The position numbers and the translations under genes are program-made. The notes beneath the pieces are model-generated. The model ran no database searches. It was not told the DNA's origin and saw nothing but the letters and a program-made list of their open reading frames with translations. Shown here in pieces: positions 38,675 to 46,758 of a DNA stretch of 64,000 nucleotides (its first letter is position 1; every line of letters starts with the position of its first letter). Source of the DNA: Caulobacter sp. 17J80-11 (GTDB lineage Bacteria; Pseudomonadota; Alphaproteobacteria; Caulobacterales; Caulobacteraceae); NCBI RefSeq assembly GCF_014349105.1, contig NZ_JACSJI010000001.1, positions 310,001-374,000 on the forward strand, read 5' to 3'.

Positions 38675-38899
38675 TTACGGGCTGGTCGGGCTGTCGTCTT
38701 CGTTGGCGACGACCGTCGCGGTCACGACGGCGGCGCCTACGATCAGCCAGGGGACAAACGCTTCGGCGGCGAACTCGTTGGCCGCGCCGCTCTTGGCGCC
38801 GACTCGGTCGCCGACCCGCACGGTGGCGGTGTTGCCCGCGGCGGCTTGGCCCGCGACGAGTAGCAGGCCCGCCGTCACGGCGAGAACTGACTTGCGCAT
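38675..38899 (-). CDS. Small secreted/membrane protein, unknown function
   Basis: A 74-residue protein with a Sec signal peptide (MRKSVLAVTAGLLLVAG, cleavage near AAA-GN at about 22) and a second hydrophobic segment (FVPWLIVGAAVVTATVVA) near the C-terminus. AGGGGTG precedes the ATG at 38899. It sits inside the exopolysaccharide gene set between the TPR-like gene and the polymerase gene, so it may be an accessory envelope protein; no family is recognised. Three CCGCAAGC repeats lie just upstream. Confidence 0.6.
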   Translation of the reverse strand: MRKSVLAVTAGLLLVAGQAAAGNTATVRVGDRVGAKSGAANEFAAEAFVPWLIVGAAVVTATVVANEDDSPTSP

Positions 38900-38923
38900 G
38901 AACACACCCCTGGTCGAAACAGC

Positions 38924-38977
38924 CCGCAAGCTTTGCGGTTAGGTCTCTGGTAGCCGCCCGCAAGCCTAGCCGCAAGC
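38924..38977. repeat. Three CCGCAAGC direct repeats upstream of the small secreted gene
   Basis: CCGCAAGC occurs at 38924-38931, 38958-38965 and 38970-38977. The first copy lies in a small palindrome (CCGCAA-GCT-TTGCGG, 38924-38938). The repeats lie in the 150-base gap before the gene starting at 38899 and may be a regulator site. Confidence 0.35.
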
Positions 38978-39050
38978 TTCGCCGATCTGTGTTCGTCGAC
39001 CCTTGCAATGGGATGATCGCACCCGGTCCCGCAAACCGTTGTTGGGCCAC

Positions 39051-40295
39051 CTATTTTTCGGCGGAGCCGTTCGCCGGGCGAATCTTCATCCCGTCGTACC
39101 AGACCACCAGCGTGGTGCGCCGATCGCCGGGCAGGGCCCTCAGCTCCAGCCATTGGGCCGCGCAGCCCTCGGCCGGGACCTCGAACCGGATGGACGATGC
39201 GCGCCAGGGTGTCGGCGCCGCGGCGGCGGGCTGGACGGCGCGCGCCGCGATCCGGTTGTCCCCGATGCAGCGCACCGTCCAGGCCAGCCGCTCGGCGGGC
39301 ACCGGCGTGTCGCTGCGCCAGCGCACCTCGAGCTCGTGCGCGCCGGCCGACAGAACCACGAACTGGTGGATCAGGCCCGGTGTGGAATAGCCGTCGTACT
39401 CGACACGCAGGGCCGACTGGCCGGCCAGCCGGTCGTCCGGCGCGATCTCAACCGACGCGCCGGCGCCTGACTCGATCTGCCAGCGGAACGGCGCGGGACC
39501 GGCGCGGTCGTCGAACTCGCCGTCGAAGGGGCTGACGGCCGCGGCCGCCGGCGCGAGCCGGCGGCGCAGGCCGGCAGCGTCGGCGAACTGGCCGCCGTTG
39601 ACCAGGCGGGTCAGCAGGAAGCCCTGCTCCTTGTCGCTCAGGGGCGCGCGGCCGGGCTGCAGCATGATCGCCAGGGTCGCGGCGCTCTCCAGACCTTTGG
39701 GGGTTGAGGCGAGGTTCTGCAGGAAGGGTTCGCGCCAGGCGGGCTGGTGCGCCAGGCGTTCGGCGATGGGGGCGAGCGCGCGGCGGTCGGCGGCGGCGGC
39801 CGCGGAGAGCAGCTTGAAGAAGTGCGGCTGCAGCTCCGGCTTGCGGCGCATCAGGGCGTCGGCGTGGGCGAAGGCCGACGCGAAGTCGCCCTGGCGCAGG
39901 CGCTGGTCGACCAGCCAGACGTGGGCGGGACCGTCGCGCAGGCTCCAGTTGCCGGCCTGGGTCACCAGATCGTCGGCACGCTGCGGGTCGCCGCCGCGGT
40001 CGACGGCGATGCCGAGCACGCGGAGCGCGCGGGCGTTCAGCGGCTGGGCGAGGAGGGCGCGACGGGCCAGGGACTCGGCGGCCGCCGGGCGTCCGGCCTC
40101 AAGCTCGGCCTCGGCTTCCAGGGCTAGCAGGCGAGGCGAGCGGGGCGCGAGCTTCAGGGCCGCCGCCGGGGGCAGGCGGTCGGCCGCGGCCTGGGCGACG
40201 ATCTGCCAGGCCATGAGCGCGCCTACGCCGATCGCCGCCGCGGCGGCCAGGCGCTTGGCCGGTTCGGCCGGGCGGCGTTCTGCAGCCTCGCTCAC
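39051..40295 (-). CDS. Membrane-anchored TPR-like protein in the exopolysaccharide set
   Basis: A 414-residue protein. One membrane segment near the N-terminus (AAAAAIGVGALMAWQIVAQAAA) is followed by degenerate tetratricopeptide repeats to about residue 250 and a C-terminal beta-rich domain of 150 residues (LRVEYDGYSTPGLIHQFVVL, RTTLVVWYDGMKI) that looks like a jelly-roll sugar-binding domain. The upstream ATG at 40343 lacks a ribosome site and would overlap the kinase gene by 41 bases; a GTG at 40295 with AGGCG upstream is preferred. Proteins of this kind are found with polysaccharide polymerases and may help export or chain-length control. Function is inferred from context. Confidence 0.7.
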   Translation of the reverse strand: MSEAAERRPAEPAKRLAAAAAIGVGALMAWQIVAQAAADRLPPAAALKLAPRSPRLLALEAEAELEAGRPAAAESLARRALLAQPLNARALRVLGIAVDRGGDPQRADDLVTQAGNWSLRDGPAHVWLVDQRLRQGDFASAFAHADALMRRKPELQPHFFKLLSAAAAADRRALAPIAERLAHQPAWREPFLQNLASTPKGLESAATLAIMLQPGRAPLSDKEQGFLLTRLVNGGQFADAAGLRRRLAPAAAAVSPFDGEFDDRAGPAPFRWQIESGAGASVEIAPDDRLAGQSALRVEYDGYSTPGLIHQFVVLSAGAHELEVRWRSDTPVPAERLAWTVRCIGDNRIAARAVQPAAAAPTPWRASSIRFEVPAEGCAAQWLELRALPGDRRTTLVVWYDGMKIRPANGSAEK

Positions 40296-40302
40296 CGCGC
40301 GC

Positions 40303-42543
40303 TCACGCCTGGGCGCGCTTCTTGGCGTCGACGCCGTAGTCATAGTCGTAGGCGTAGTCGTAGCTGGCGATGCGGGGGTCGAACTTGGTCAACAGGGCGC
40401 CCAGCAGGCGCGCGCGGCTCATATGCAGGCGGGCCAGCGCGTTGCGGGCCTGGCCGCGACGGGTGCCGCGGGATTCCAGCACGAAGATGGTGCCGCCGAC
40501 CATCGAGGCCAGCACCGGCCCGTCGGCGAGGCCCGCGATCGGAGGGCCGTCCATGACCACCACGTCGTATCGGGCCTGGGCCTCCTCCAGGAAGGCGCGC
40601 ACCCGGCTGCCGGCCAGCAGTTCGGCCGGGTTCGGCGGCCGCGGTCCGCAGGCGACGAAGGACAGGGCCGAGGCGCCGGTCGACTGCACGACCTCCCCCA
40701 GGGTGGAGACGCCGGCCAGCACGTTGGACAGGCCGCGGCTGTTGTCGGCGCCCAGACTGCGGTGCATCGACGGATTGCGCAGGTCGGCGTCGATCAGCAG
40801 CACCCGCTGGCCCAGCCGCGCCAGGTTGAGCGCGACGGCCAGCGAGGTGGTCGACTTGCCTTCGCCCGGGCGCGTGCTGGTCACCAGCAGCGAGCGCGGA
40901 ATGCCGTCGGGCGTGGAGAACTGCAGGGCGGTGCGCAGGGAGTAGTACGCCTCGGCGAAGCCCGAACGGATGTCGGCCAGAGCCTCGGGCGGGGTGACCC
41001 CCTTCTCGAGCAGCGGGATGCTGCCGAGGATCGGCACGCCCAGCTTTTGCTCCGCGTCGTCCGGGGTGGCCAGGGTCTCGTCCAGCGCTTCGATCACGAA
41101 GGCGGCCAGCACGCCCAGGCCCAGACCCAGCACGGCGGCCAGCATCATGTTCAGCATCAGGTTCGGCTTGGACGGCCCCAGCGGCGGGTCGGCCCGGTCG
41201 ACCACCGAGATGTTGTTGGTGGTGATGCCGCCGGCGACGCCGATCTCCTTGTAGCGCTGCAGCAGGCCCTCGTAGAGCGTGCGCGACGTGTCCACCTCGC
41301 GCTGGAGGATGTTGTACTGGATGCTGCGGTCGCGCAGGTCCAGCACGTCGGACTTGAGGCCGGCGACCTGCTGCTGCAGCGAGGCCTCCTGGTTCATCGC
41401 GATGGTGTACTGGGCCTGGATCGAGGCGCGGATGTTGCCGGCCTCGGCCTGGATCTGACGGTTCACTTCGTCGATCTGCGCCTTCAGCTGGCGCATTTCG
41501 GGGAAGTCCGGCTTGAACACGCGCAGCTTCTGCTCGTACTCGGCCGTCAGTCGGGCCCGCTCCTGGCTGAGCTGCTGGACGGTCTGGCTCTGCAGCACCT
41601 CCGGCAGGCTCATCAGCGGGGCGCTCTTGGCCTCGCGCCAGCGCTCCTCGGCGCGCACGCGCTCGGTCTTGGCGGCGGCCAGGGCCGAGTTCAGGGCCAG
41701 CAGGTTGTTGGTGTCCAGCGACTGGGCGGCGCCGGCGTGGTCGCCGGTCTCGATGATCTGCTGCTGGGCGGCGTAGGCGACCAGCTGGCGCTCGGATTCC
41801 TCCAGCTTGGCCTTCACCTGGGCCAGGCGCTGCTCGAGGAATTCGCGGGCGTAGGAGGAGGACTCGAAGCGGCGGTCCAGATTCGACTGGATGAAGTTCT
41901 CGGCGAATGCGTTGGCGACCCGGGCCGACAGCTGGGCGTCGGGGCTGTCGAAGGTGACGCTGACCAGGCGCGAGCCGCGCACCGGATTGACCCCGAGGTT
42001 GGCCTGCACCAGGCGCAGCACCTGCTCGCGGCGGTTGGGCGGTCGCTTGCCCGGCTCGGGCTTGGGCGGCGTGATCCCCATCTGCTTCAGGAACTTGTCC
42101 GAGCCGGCCAGGCCAAGGCTGTCGATCACGCGCAGGGACAGCGAGCGGCTGCGCAGCAGGCCGTACTGGGTCTGGAAGAACTCTTCGCCGGCGACCATCG
42201 AGTCGCGCGGGGAAGTGTCGTCGTCCTCGGTGACCTTCGCCGCCTGACGGTCGATCTGCAGGGTGGTCGTGGCGGTGTAGACCGGGGTCATCAGCATCGT
42301 CGCCGCCGCGCCCAGGGCCAGGCACACGGCGAAGGTCGCGCCGATCACCACCCGGTGCTTGACCAGCAGCCGCCAGTACTCGCCGATGTTGAAGGCGTTC
42401 GCCCCGGCTTCCTCGGCGACTGGGGTCCACTGCAGCAGGGCGCTGGATTCGCGAACGGTCGGCAGGCCGGTGCGGCCGCCGTCGATCGACTGGAACCGCC
42501 GCAGGGCGCCGTACTCGCCTTCATTCGTGTCGTCGCCGCTCAT
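40303..42543 (-). CDS. Polysaccharide co-polymerase / BY-type tyrosine kinase (Wzc-like)
   Basis: A 746-residue Wzc/Etk-type protein. Two membrane segments (about 66-86 and 460-480) flank a periplasmic coiled-coil (Wzz/GNVR) domain. The cytoplasmic kinase follows, with Walker A in STRPGEGKSTTS (about 552-563), Walker A' in VLLIDADLRNP and Walker B in DVVVMDGPPI. The C-terminus is a tyrosine cluster (Tyr 728, 730, 732, 734, 736, in YDYAYDYDYG), the expected autophosphorylation site. It controls chain length and export of an exopolysaccharide together with the Wza-like gene upstream and the PHP phosphatase. Confidence 0.92.
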   Translation of the reverse strand: MSGDDTNEGEYGALRRFQSIDGGRTGLPTVRESSALLQWTPVAEEAGANAFNIGEYWRLLVKHRVVIGATFAVCLALGAAATMLMTPVYTATTTLQIDRQAAKVTEDDDTSPRDSMVAGEEFFQTQYGLLRSRSLSLRVIDSLGLAGSDKFLKQMGITPPKPEPGKRPPNRREQVLRLVQANLGVNPVRGSRLVSVTFDSPDAQLSARVANAFAENFIQSNLDRRFESSSYAREFLEQRLAQVKAKLEESERQLVAYAAQQQIIETGDHAGAAQSLDTNNLLALNSALAAAKTERVRAEERWREAKSAPLMSLPEVLQSQTVQQLSQERARLTAEYEQKLRVFKPDFPEMRQLKAQIDEVNRQIQAEAGNIRASIQAQYTIAMNQEASLQQQVAGLKSDVLDLRDRSIQYNILQREVDTSRTLYEGLLQRYKEIGVAGGITTNNISVVDRADPPLGPSKPNLMLNMMLAAVLGLGLGVLAAFVIEALDETLATPDDAEQKLGVPILGSIPLLEKGVTPPEALADIRSGFAEAYYSLRTALQFSTPDGIPRSLLVTSTRPGEGKSTTSLAVALNLARLGQRVLLIDADLRNPSMHRSLGADNSRGLSNVLAGVSTLGEVVQSTGASALSFVACGPRPPNPAELLAGSRVRAFLEEAQARYDVVVMDGPPIAGLADGPVLASMVGGTIFVLESRGTRRGQARNALARLHMSRARLLGALLTKFDPRIASYDYAYDYDYGVDAKKRAQA

Positions 42544-42600
42544 CTCGCCCCGCCCGTTGCCGGTGGTGGGCGCGCCCCCGCGCCCGAACTCGTTTCGATC

Positions 42601-43308
42601 TCAGTACGGTCGGAAGATGCTGAACGCCGGGAGGGCGCCCAGAACCTCGCGCCAGGCCCCCTTGAGGCCCGAGCTGTCCACCACGATCACGTCGTCGCCG
42701 TAAATCTCCGGATCCTCGGCCTTGCCCTTGCGGATGGCGCTCAGATCGAACACCGCCGCCTGGCGCTGGCCGTCGACCTGACGGAACACCGCGACCCGCT
42801 TGAGATTGGCGTTGCGCGCCGGGCCCTTGGCCATGGCCACCGCCTGCAGCAGGGTGGTGCGGCCACGCAGCTCGAACACCCCGGCCTCGGTCACGGCGCC
42901 GTCGACCGTGACCTTCTGGCTGGCGGCTTCGGAAACCACCACTGACACCTGCGGATGCTGCAGATAGCTGGCCTCCAGCTTGGCCGCGATCTCGTCGGAG
43001 AGCTCGGTCGTGGTCCGGCCCCCGGCCATGACCTGGCCGATGAGCGGCAGCAGGATGCGCCCGCTGGCGTCCACCTGCACCCGGTCCAGCGTCAGGTCCT
43101 TCACCTGGAAAACGGTGATGTTCAGCTTGTCGAGCGCGCCGATCCGGTACTCGCCGCGGGGCGTCGCGTGGACGCCTGGCGCGGTCGTCGCAACCTGGGC
43201 CGGGTCCCGATCCTGAGCGTGGGCCGCGCCGGCGCCGAGCAGGGCGCAGGCCACGGCGATCGCCAGGGGAGCTCTTGAAGCCATGGGGGCAGCCTTTCTC
43301 CAGCTCAT
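42601..43308 (-). CDS. Wza-type polysaccharide export protein
   Basis: A 235-residue periplasmic/outer-membrane polysaccharide export protein (Poly_export plus SLBB-type domains). Signal peptide residues 9-32 (MASRAPLAIAVACALLGAGAAHA) precede a domain with RIGALDKLNITVFQVKDLT and VDASGRILLPLIGQV. The C-terminal repeat has VTVDGAVTEAGVFELRGRTTLLQAVAMA. No lipobox is seen, unlike E. coli Wza. The ATG at 43308 overlaps the phosphatase stop as ATGA, so translation is coupled; ATG 43284 is a possible alternative. Confidence 0.88.
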   Translation of the reverse strand: MSWRKAAPMASRAPLAIAVACALLGAGAAHAQDRDPAQVATTAPGVHATPRGEYRIGALDKLNITVFQVKDLTLDRVQVDASGRILLPLIGQVMAGGRTTTELSDEIAAKLEASYLQHPQVSVVVSEAASQKVTVDGAVTEAGVFELRGRTTLLQAVAMAKGPARNANLKRVAVFRQVDGQRQAAVFDLSAIRKGKAEDPEIYGDDVIVVDSSGLKGAWREVLGALPAFSIFRPY

Positions 43309-44102
43309 GCGGCGCGGAACAGCCGGCTGAGCAGGCCGGGACGCTTGGTCGGTTCGCGGCGCACGCCGACGGCGGTCGGCAGGCTGGCCGGCGGGGCGTT
43401 CGCCAGCACCGCCAGCGGGCGGGTCATCACCATGTCGGTCGCCGCCTGCTCGCCGAGCCTGCGAGCGACCAGGTCGCGAGCCTCGGCCAGGGCGGGCCTT
43501 CGGTTGCGCAGGTTGTGGGCGTCGGTGGCCAGCACGTGGACCAGGCCTTCGTCCAGCATGCGCTCGCCCCAGTACTGGGCGCGCTTGCCGAAGCGACCGG
43601 TCAGCGAGCCGGCGGTGATCTGCATCCAGGCGCCGGCGTGGGCGATGCGGGTCATCACCTCGTAGTGGCTCTCGATCCAGCGCAGCCGCTCGGGGTGGGT
43701 GATCAGCGGCTGGTAGCCGGCCGCCATCACGTCGAACACGGCGTCTTCCATGCGCGGCGGCGCCACGTGGTGGGGCGGCTCGAACAGGAAGTAGCGGGAA
43801 TCCGCCAGGGTCAGCAGGCGGCCGGAGCGCAACCCCGGGGCCAGGCCGGGGACCAGGTGCACGTCGGCGCCCGCGACCAGCTCCAGCACAATGCCGGCCT
43901 CGTCCAGCTGCGTCTGCAGCCGGTCCACGCGGGCGCGGATGTCCGGGCCGGTGTTCTCGTAGTAGCCGGGCATGATGTGCGGGGTGCAGGCGGTGATCTG
44001 GATGCCGTCGGCGACCGCGACGCGGGCCATCTCCAGCGAGGTCTCCAGATCCGGAGCCCCGTCGTCGATTCCAGGCAGCAGATGGCAGTGCAGATCGATC
44101 AT
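43305..44102 (-). CDS. CpsB/CapC-type PHP-fold protein tyrosine phosphatase
   Basis: A 265-residue metal-dependent phosphatase of the PHP fold, similar to CpsB/Wzb-function enzymes, that would reverse tyrosine phosphorylation of the BY-kinase encoded two genes downstream. Metal ligands are visible: IDLHCHLLPGIDDG (H5, H7), ACTPHIMPG, ITHPERLRW and LATDAHN. The start is ATG 44102 (GAGGTGG at about 12 bases). The gene overlaps the Wza-like gene by ATGA. It is the first gene of the leftward exopolysaccharide operon and lies opposite the J-domain gene, the 230-base gap holding both promoters. Confidence 0.88.
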   Translation of the reverse strand: MIDLHCHLLPGIDDGAPDLETSLEMARVAVADGIQITACTPHIMPGYYENTGPDIRARVDRLQTQLDEAGIVLELVAGADVHLVPGLAPGLRSGRLLTLADSRYFLFEPPHHVAPPRMEDAVFDVMAAGYQPLITHPERLRWIESHYEVMTRIAHAGAWMQITAGSLTGRFGKRAQYWGERMLDEGLVHVLATDAHNLRNRRPALAEARDLVARRLGEQAATDMVMTRPLAVLANAPPASLPTAVGVRREPTKRPGLLSRLFRAA

Positions 44103-44335
44103 GCGTAGGTCACCACCTCGCTCGACCGCCCCCAAGGCCGACGCCCCAGAATCGAAGACGACGTTGTCGCTCGAACGTTGGTTTCTCGCTTGCACCCCCT
44201 TTGCAGTCAAGCTGGCATGACAGCGTTCTCCGACGGCTCTCGCCCGTTCCGGCTTTCGTCTATGGTCGCGCGGGGAAGGGGAATCGGCATGTGGCGAGCG
44301 TTCGCGTCAGCTCCGCACGGCGGTGGCCGGACCGT

Positions 44336-45655
44336 ATGAGCGGGTCAGCCGATCCCTACGCGGTTCTCGGCCTGACCCCGGACGCCGACGCGGCGCAGAT
44401 CCGCGCCGCCTACCTGGCCCTGGCGCGGCAGCACCATCCCGACCGCCGGGCCGGCGGGGCCGGGCCTTCGGAAGACCGGATCAAGGAAATCAACGCGGCC
44501 TTCGCGGTGCTGGGCGATGCGCGCAGGCGCGCGGCCTACGACCGGGCGGCGCAGGCGGCCGTGGTCGCCGCGGTGGACGGCGTCCGTCCCGCCGTCCACC
44601 GCAGCCCGACCGAGGCCCGGCGGCTCGCGTCGCGGCGGTCTCGGGTCATCGCGCGCGGGGGAGCGGGCGCGGCCGGCGCCCTCGTCGCGGTCTCCGTGCT
44701 GGCGGTCGCGCATGCGAACGGCCTGCCCCGGTTCTCCCTGGCGCACTTCGACGCTCGCCCCGAGGCCGAGGCGATGCGGGCGAACCTCGCGATCGGCGGC
44801 GGTGACGCCGCGCCGGAAAACGTCATGTTGCCGTGGCCCGGCCGCGGCGCGCAGGTCCGCTCGGGCGGGCTGGAGCTGTCGTTCGAGGCGGCCCGCGGCG
44901 ACGGCGGGGCGCGGCTGACGGTGCGCGACGCGGGGGGCGACACCGTCGCCCTCTCCCTGCCGAAAGACGCCGAGCTCGATGGCGCGCGCTACGGCGTGGG
45001 CCGGCTGGATCCCGACAGCCGCGGCGCTTCGGTGGTCCTGGCCTATCGCAGCCGGGGTGAGGCTGGCGCACAGCTGAAGGTCGCCGCGCCGGTGGATCGT
45101 GGCTGGAAGATCGTCGACCTGGGCCCCCGCCCGGGCGCGCCGCTGGCGGTGTTTCCGGAGGAGATCGACGGCGACGGCGTCGCGGAATTCGTGCTGCCGG
45201 ACGCGCGCTTCCTGTCGGTGTTCGGGCCGCCGCGCCAGGCCCTGTTCCCGCCGCAGATCCTGCAGGTGCGCGCCGGACAGGTCGTGGACGTCTCGGACAG
45301 CGGCCGCTTCGTCGCGGTCTTCCGCGCCGACATGGAGGCGGCCCGCCCGATCTGCGCGCTCGGGTCGAACAGCGCCTGCGCCGCCTTCGTCGCCGACGCC
45401 GCACGGGTCGGGCGGCTGGAATGGGCCTGGTCGGTGATGCTGCAGAGCTACGACCGCAAGGCGGGCTGGCCCTTGCCCTCGGGCTGCGCCGCCGAGGCCG
45501 TGCCTTGCCCGGCCGGTCAGGGGCGGCGGTTCACCGGCTATCCCGCGGCGTTGGAGGATTTCCTGCGGCGCAGCGGCTACGTCCGCGCGCACATCGACCT
45601 GGGCGAAGAGGCGCCCCCGGTCACGCCGCCGGCGTCGCGCGCCGGAGCGCGATAG
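44336..45655 (+). CDS. Membrane-anchored J-domain protein with a long extracytoplasmic domain
   Basis: A 439-residue protein. Residues 5-70 are a J domain (DPYAVLGLTPDADAAQIRAAY, then HHPDRR with the HPD motif at 34-36 needed to stimulate DnaK). A basic stretch and one membrane helix (about 107-127) follow. The remaining 300 residues, probably outside the cytoplasm, include EIDGDGVAEFVLPD at about 276-290, which looks like an FG-GAP/VCBS-type calcium-binding turn, and eight or so cysteines. J domain and extracytoplasmic sensor together are unusual. The ATG at 44336 is supported by the J-domain start. It overlaps convergent genes by 35 bases at its 3' end. Confidence 0.75.
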   Translation: MSGSADPYAVLGLTPDADAAQIRAAYLALARQHHPDRRAGGAGPSEDRIKEINAAFAVLGDARRRAAYDRAAQAAVVAAVDGVRPAVHRSPTEARRLASRRSRVIARGGAGAAGALVAVSVLAVAHANGLPRFSLAHFDARPEAEAMRANLAIGGGDAAPENVMLPWPGRGAQVRSGGLELSFEAARGDGGARLTVRDAGGDTVALSLPKDAELDGARYGVGRLDPDSRGASVVLAYRSRGEAGAQLKVAAPVDRGWKIVDLGPRPGAPLAVFPEEIDGDGVAEFVLPDARFLSVFGPPRQALFPPQILQVRAGQVVDVSDSGRFVAVFRADMEAARPICALGSNSACAAFVADAARVGRLEWAWSVMLQSYDRKAGWPLPSGCAAEAVPCPAGQGRRFTGYPAALEDFLRRSGYVRAHIDLGEEAPPVTPPASRAGAR

Positions 45656-46043
45656 ACCCGCGCCAGGCCTGGATGGCCAGGACCAGGCTGAACAGGTCGA
45701 CCAGCGCGTTCAGCCCTTGGGTGACGCTGAAGGCGGTGACCGCCAGCCACAGGTCCCCGGCCGTCTCGACGACGACCCAGAGCAGCAGCGGGCCCGCCGC
45801 GATGGCCGAGGCGCGGGCGCTGAGCCCCCAGGCGAGGGCGCCGGCGACGCAGGCGACGAGGGCCACAGTCACGAGCGTCGCGGCGTTTACGGCGTTCGCC
45901 AGGACGAGCGCGTAGCTCAGGACCAGCAGGCCGGCGGCCCACACGCCGCCGCGGGCCAGCGCCCGGGCGTGGGCGTCGTCGGCGATCGCGACCAGCGGGT
46001 TCCAGGAGAAGTCCGCGGTCTGCGTGCGGATGCCGGACGTCAC
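45621..46043 (-). CDS. Small integral membrane protein, unknown function
   Basis: A 140-residue protein with four hydrophobic segments (for example GGVWAAGLLVLSYALVLA and AAGPLLLWVVVETAGDLWLAV). GTG at 46043 overlaps the VanZ gene's stop as GTGA, so the two are coupled. No family is recognised. The 3' end runs 35 bases into the convergent J-domain gene. Confidence 0.6.
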   Translation of the reverse strand: MTSGIRTQTADFSWNPLVAIADDAHARALARGGVWAAGLLVLSYALVLANAVNAATLVTVALVACVAGALAWGLSARASAIAAGPLLLWVVVETAGDLWLAVTAFSVTQGLNALVDLFSLVLAIQAWRGSIALRRATPAA

Positions 46044-46486
46044 GCCCGGCTTTTCAGTTTGCGGGCGGTCGGCAGGTCGACGATCGCGTTCTTTTCGGTC
46101 TCCTGCGTTGCGCGCGCGCCCAGCGCGCGCAGCCGCCAGGCCAGGACCGGCAGCAGGGCGAAGGCGATGCCGGCGACGTCGGCGACCACGTCCTTCACGT
46201 CCGAGTCGCGATGGATCATCGGCAGGGCCTGCAGCACCTCGATCAGGACGCCCAGCCCCGTGAGGGCCACGGCGATGACCGCCAGCGACGCGCGCGGGAA
46301 AGCGGGAATGGCCAGCAGGGCGACCACGTAGAAGGCGGTGAAGTGGGCGAGCTTGTCCCAGAAGAACAGGCTCTTGTCGTCACCGCCCGGGATAAGCGCG
46401 TTCCAGAGGGCGAAGCCGGCCGCGCCGACAAAGGCGGCCTTCGCCAGCACGCCCAGCGCCGTGGGCAGGCGATCTCGAAAGTTCAT
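46040..46486 (-). CDS. VanZ-like family membrane protein
   Basis: A 148-residue membrane protein with about four helices. DKLAHFTAFYVVALLAIPAFPRA and LPMIHRDSDVKDVVADVAGIAFA are the VanZ-like signature segments (an FxDKxxHF motif in the first, DxxDxxxNxxG-like in the second). In enterococci VanZ alters resistance to glycopeptides; in proteobacteria the role is unknown. GGGGTG precedes the ATG. It leads a two-gene unit with the small membrane protein downstream. Confidence 0.75.
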   Translation of the reverse strand: MNFRDRLPTALGVLAKAAFVGAAGFALWNALIPGGDDKSLFFWDKLAHFTAFYVVALLAIPAFPRASLAVIAVALTGLGVLIEVLQALPMIHRDSDVKDVVADVAGIAFALLPVLAWRLRALGARATQETEKNAIVDLPTARKLKSRA

Positions 46487-46598
46487 GACACCCCAACACC
46501 CGAAGCGGCGAACCGCTGCGTGCGGTTTAGGGCGCCGGCGGCCGCATATCTAGGGCGTGAAGTGCTCCCCGGCGCGCGCGCAGCCGAGCGGGGGGCCT

Positions 46599-46625
46599 CT
46601 GCAAACAACTGCAAACACCTGCAAG
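46599..46625. promoter_or_regulatory. Three CTGCAAA repeats spaced exactly 10 bases, upstream of the MFS gene
   Basis: CTGCAAA starts at 46599 and 46609, and CTGCAAG at 46619. The 10-base period puts all three on one face of the helix. The same heptamer in the opposite orientation (TTTGCAG) occurs twice before the LacI-type gene (48359 and 48372). This suggests an operator for that regulator, inferred. Confidence 0.5.
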
Positions 46626-46758
46626 TCCCCGCGGTATCGACGGCTAAGGTTTCGGCGTTCGTCGACCGCTGTAAAGGGCGCGCTGATTGCCAAGCCGGCC
46701 CGGCCGTGCGCAGATGCCCGCAGAAAAAGACTGAAAACGGCCGTTCGGGGGGACGACC

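Noticed and set aside
46599-46625. Repeated CTGCAAACA as a possible CRISPR
   Set aside because: Units are 10 bases apart with no spacers and only three copies; it is better read as a regulatory site.
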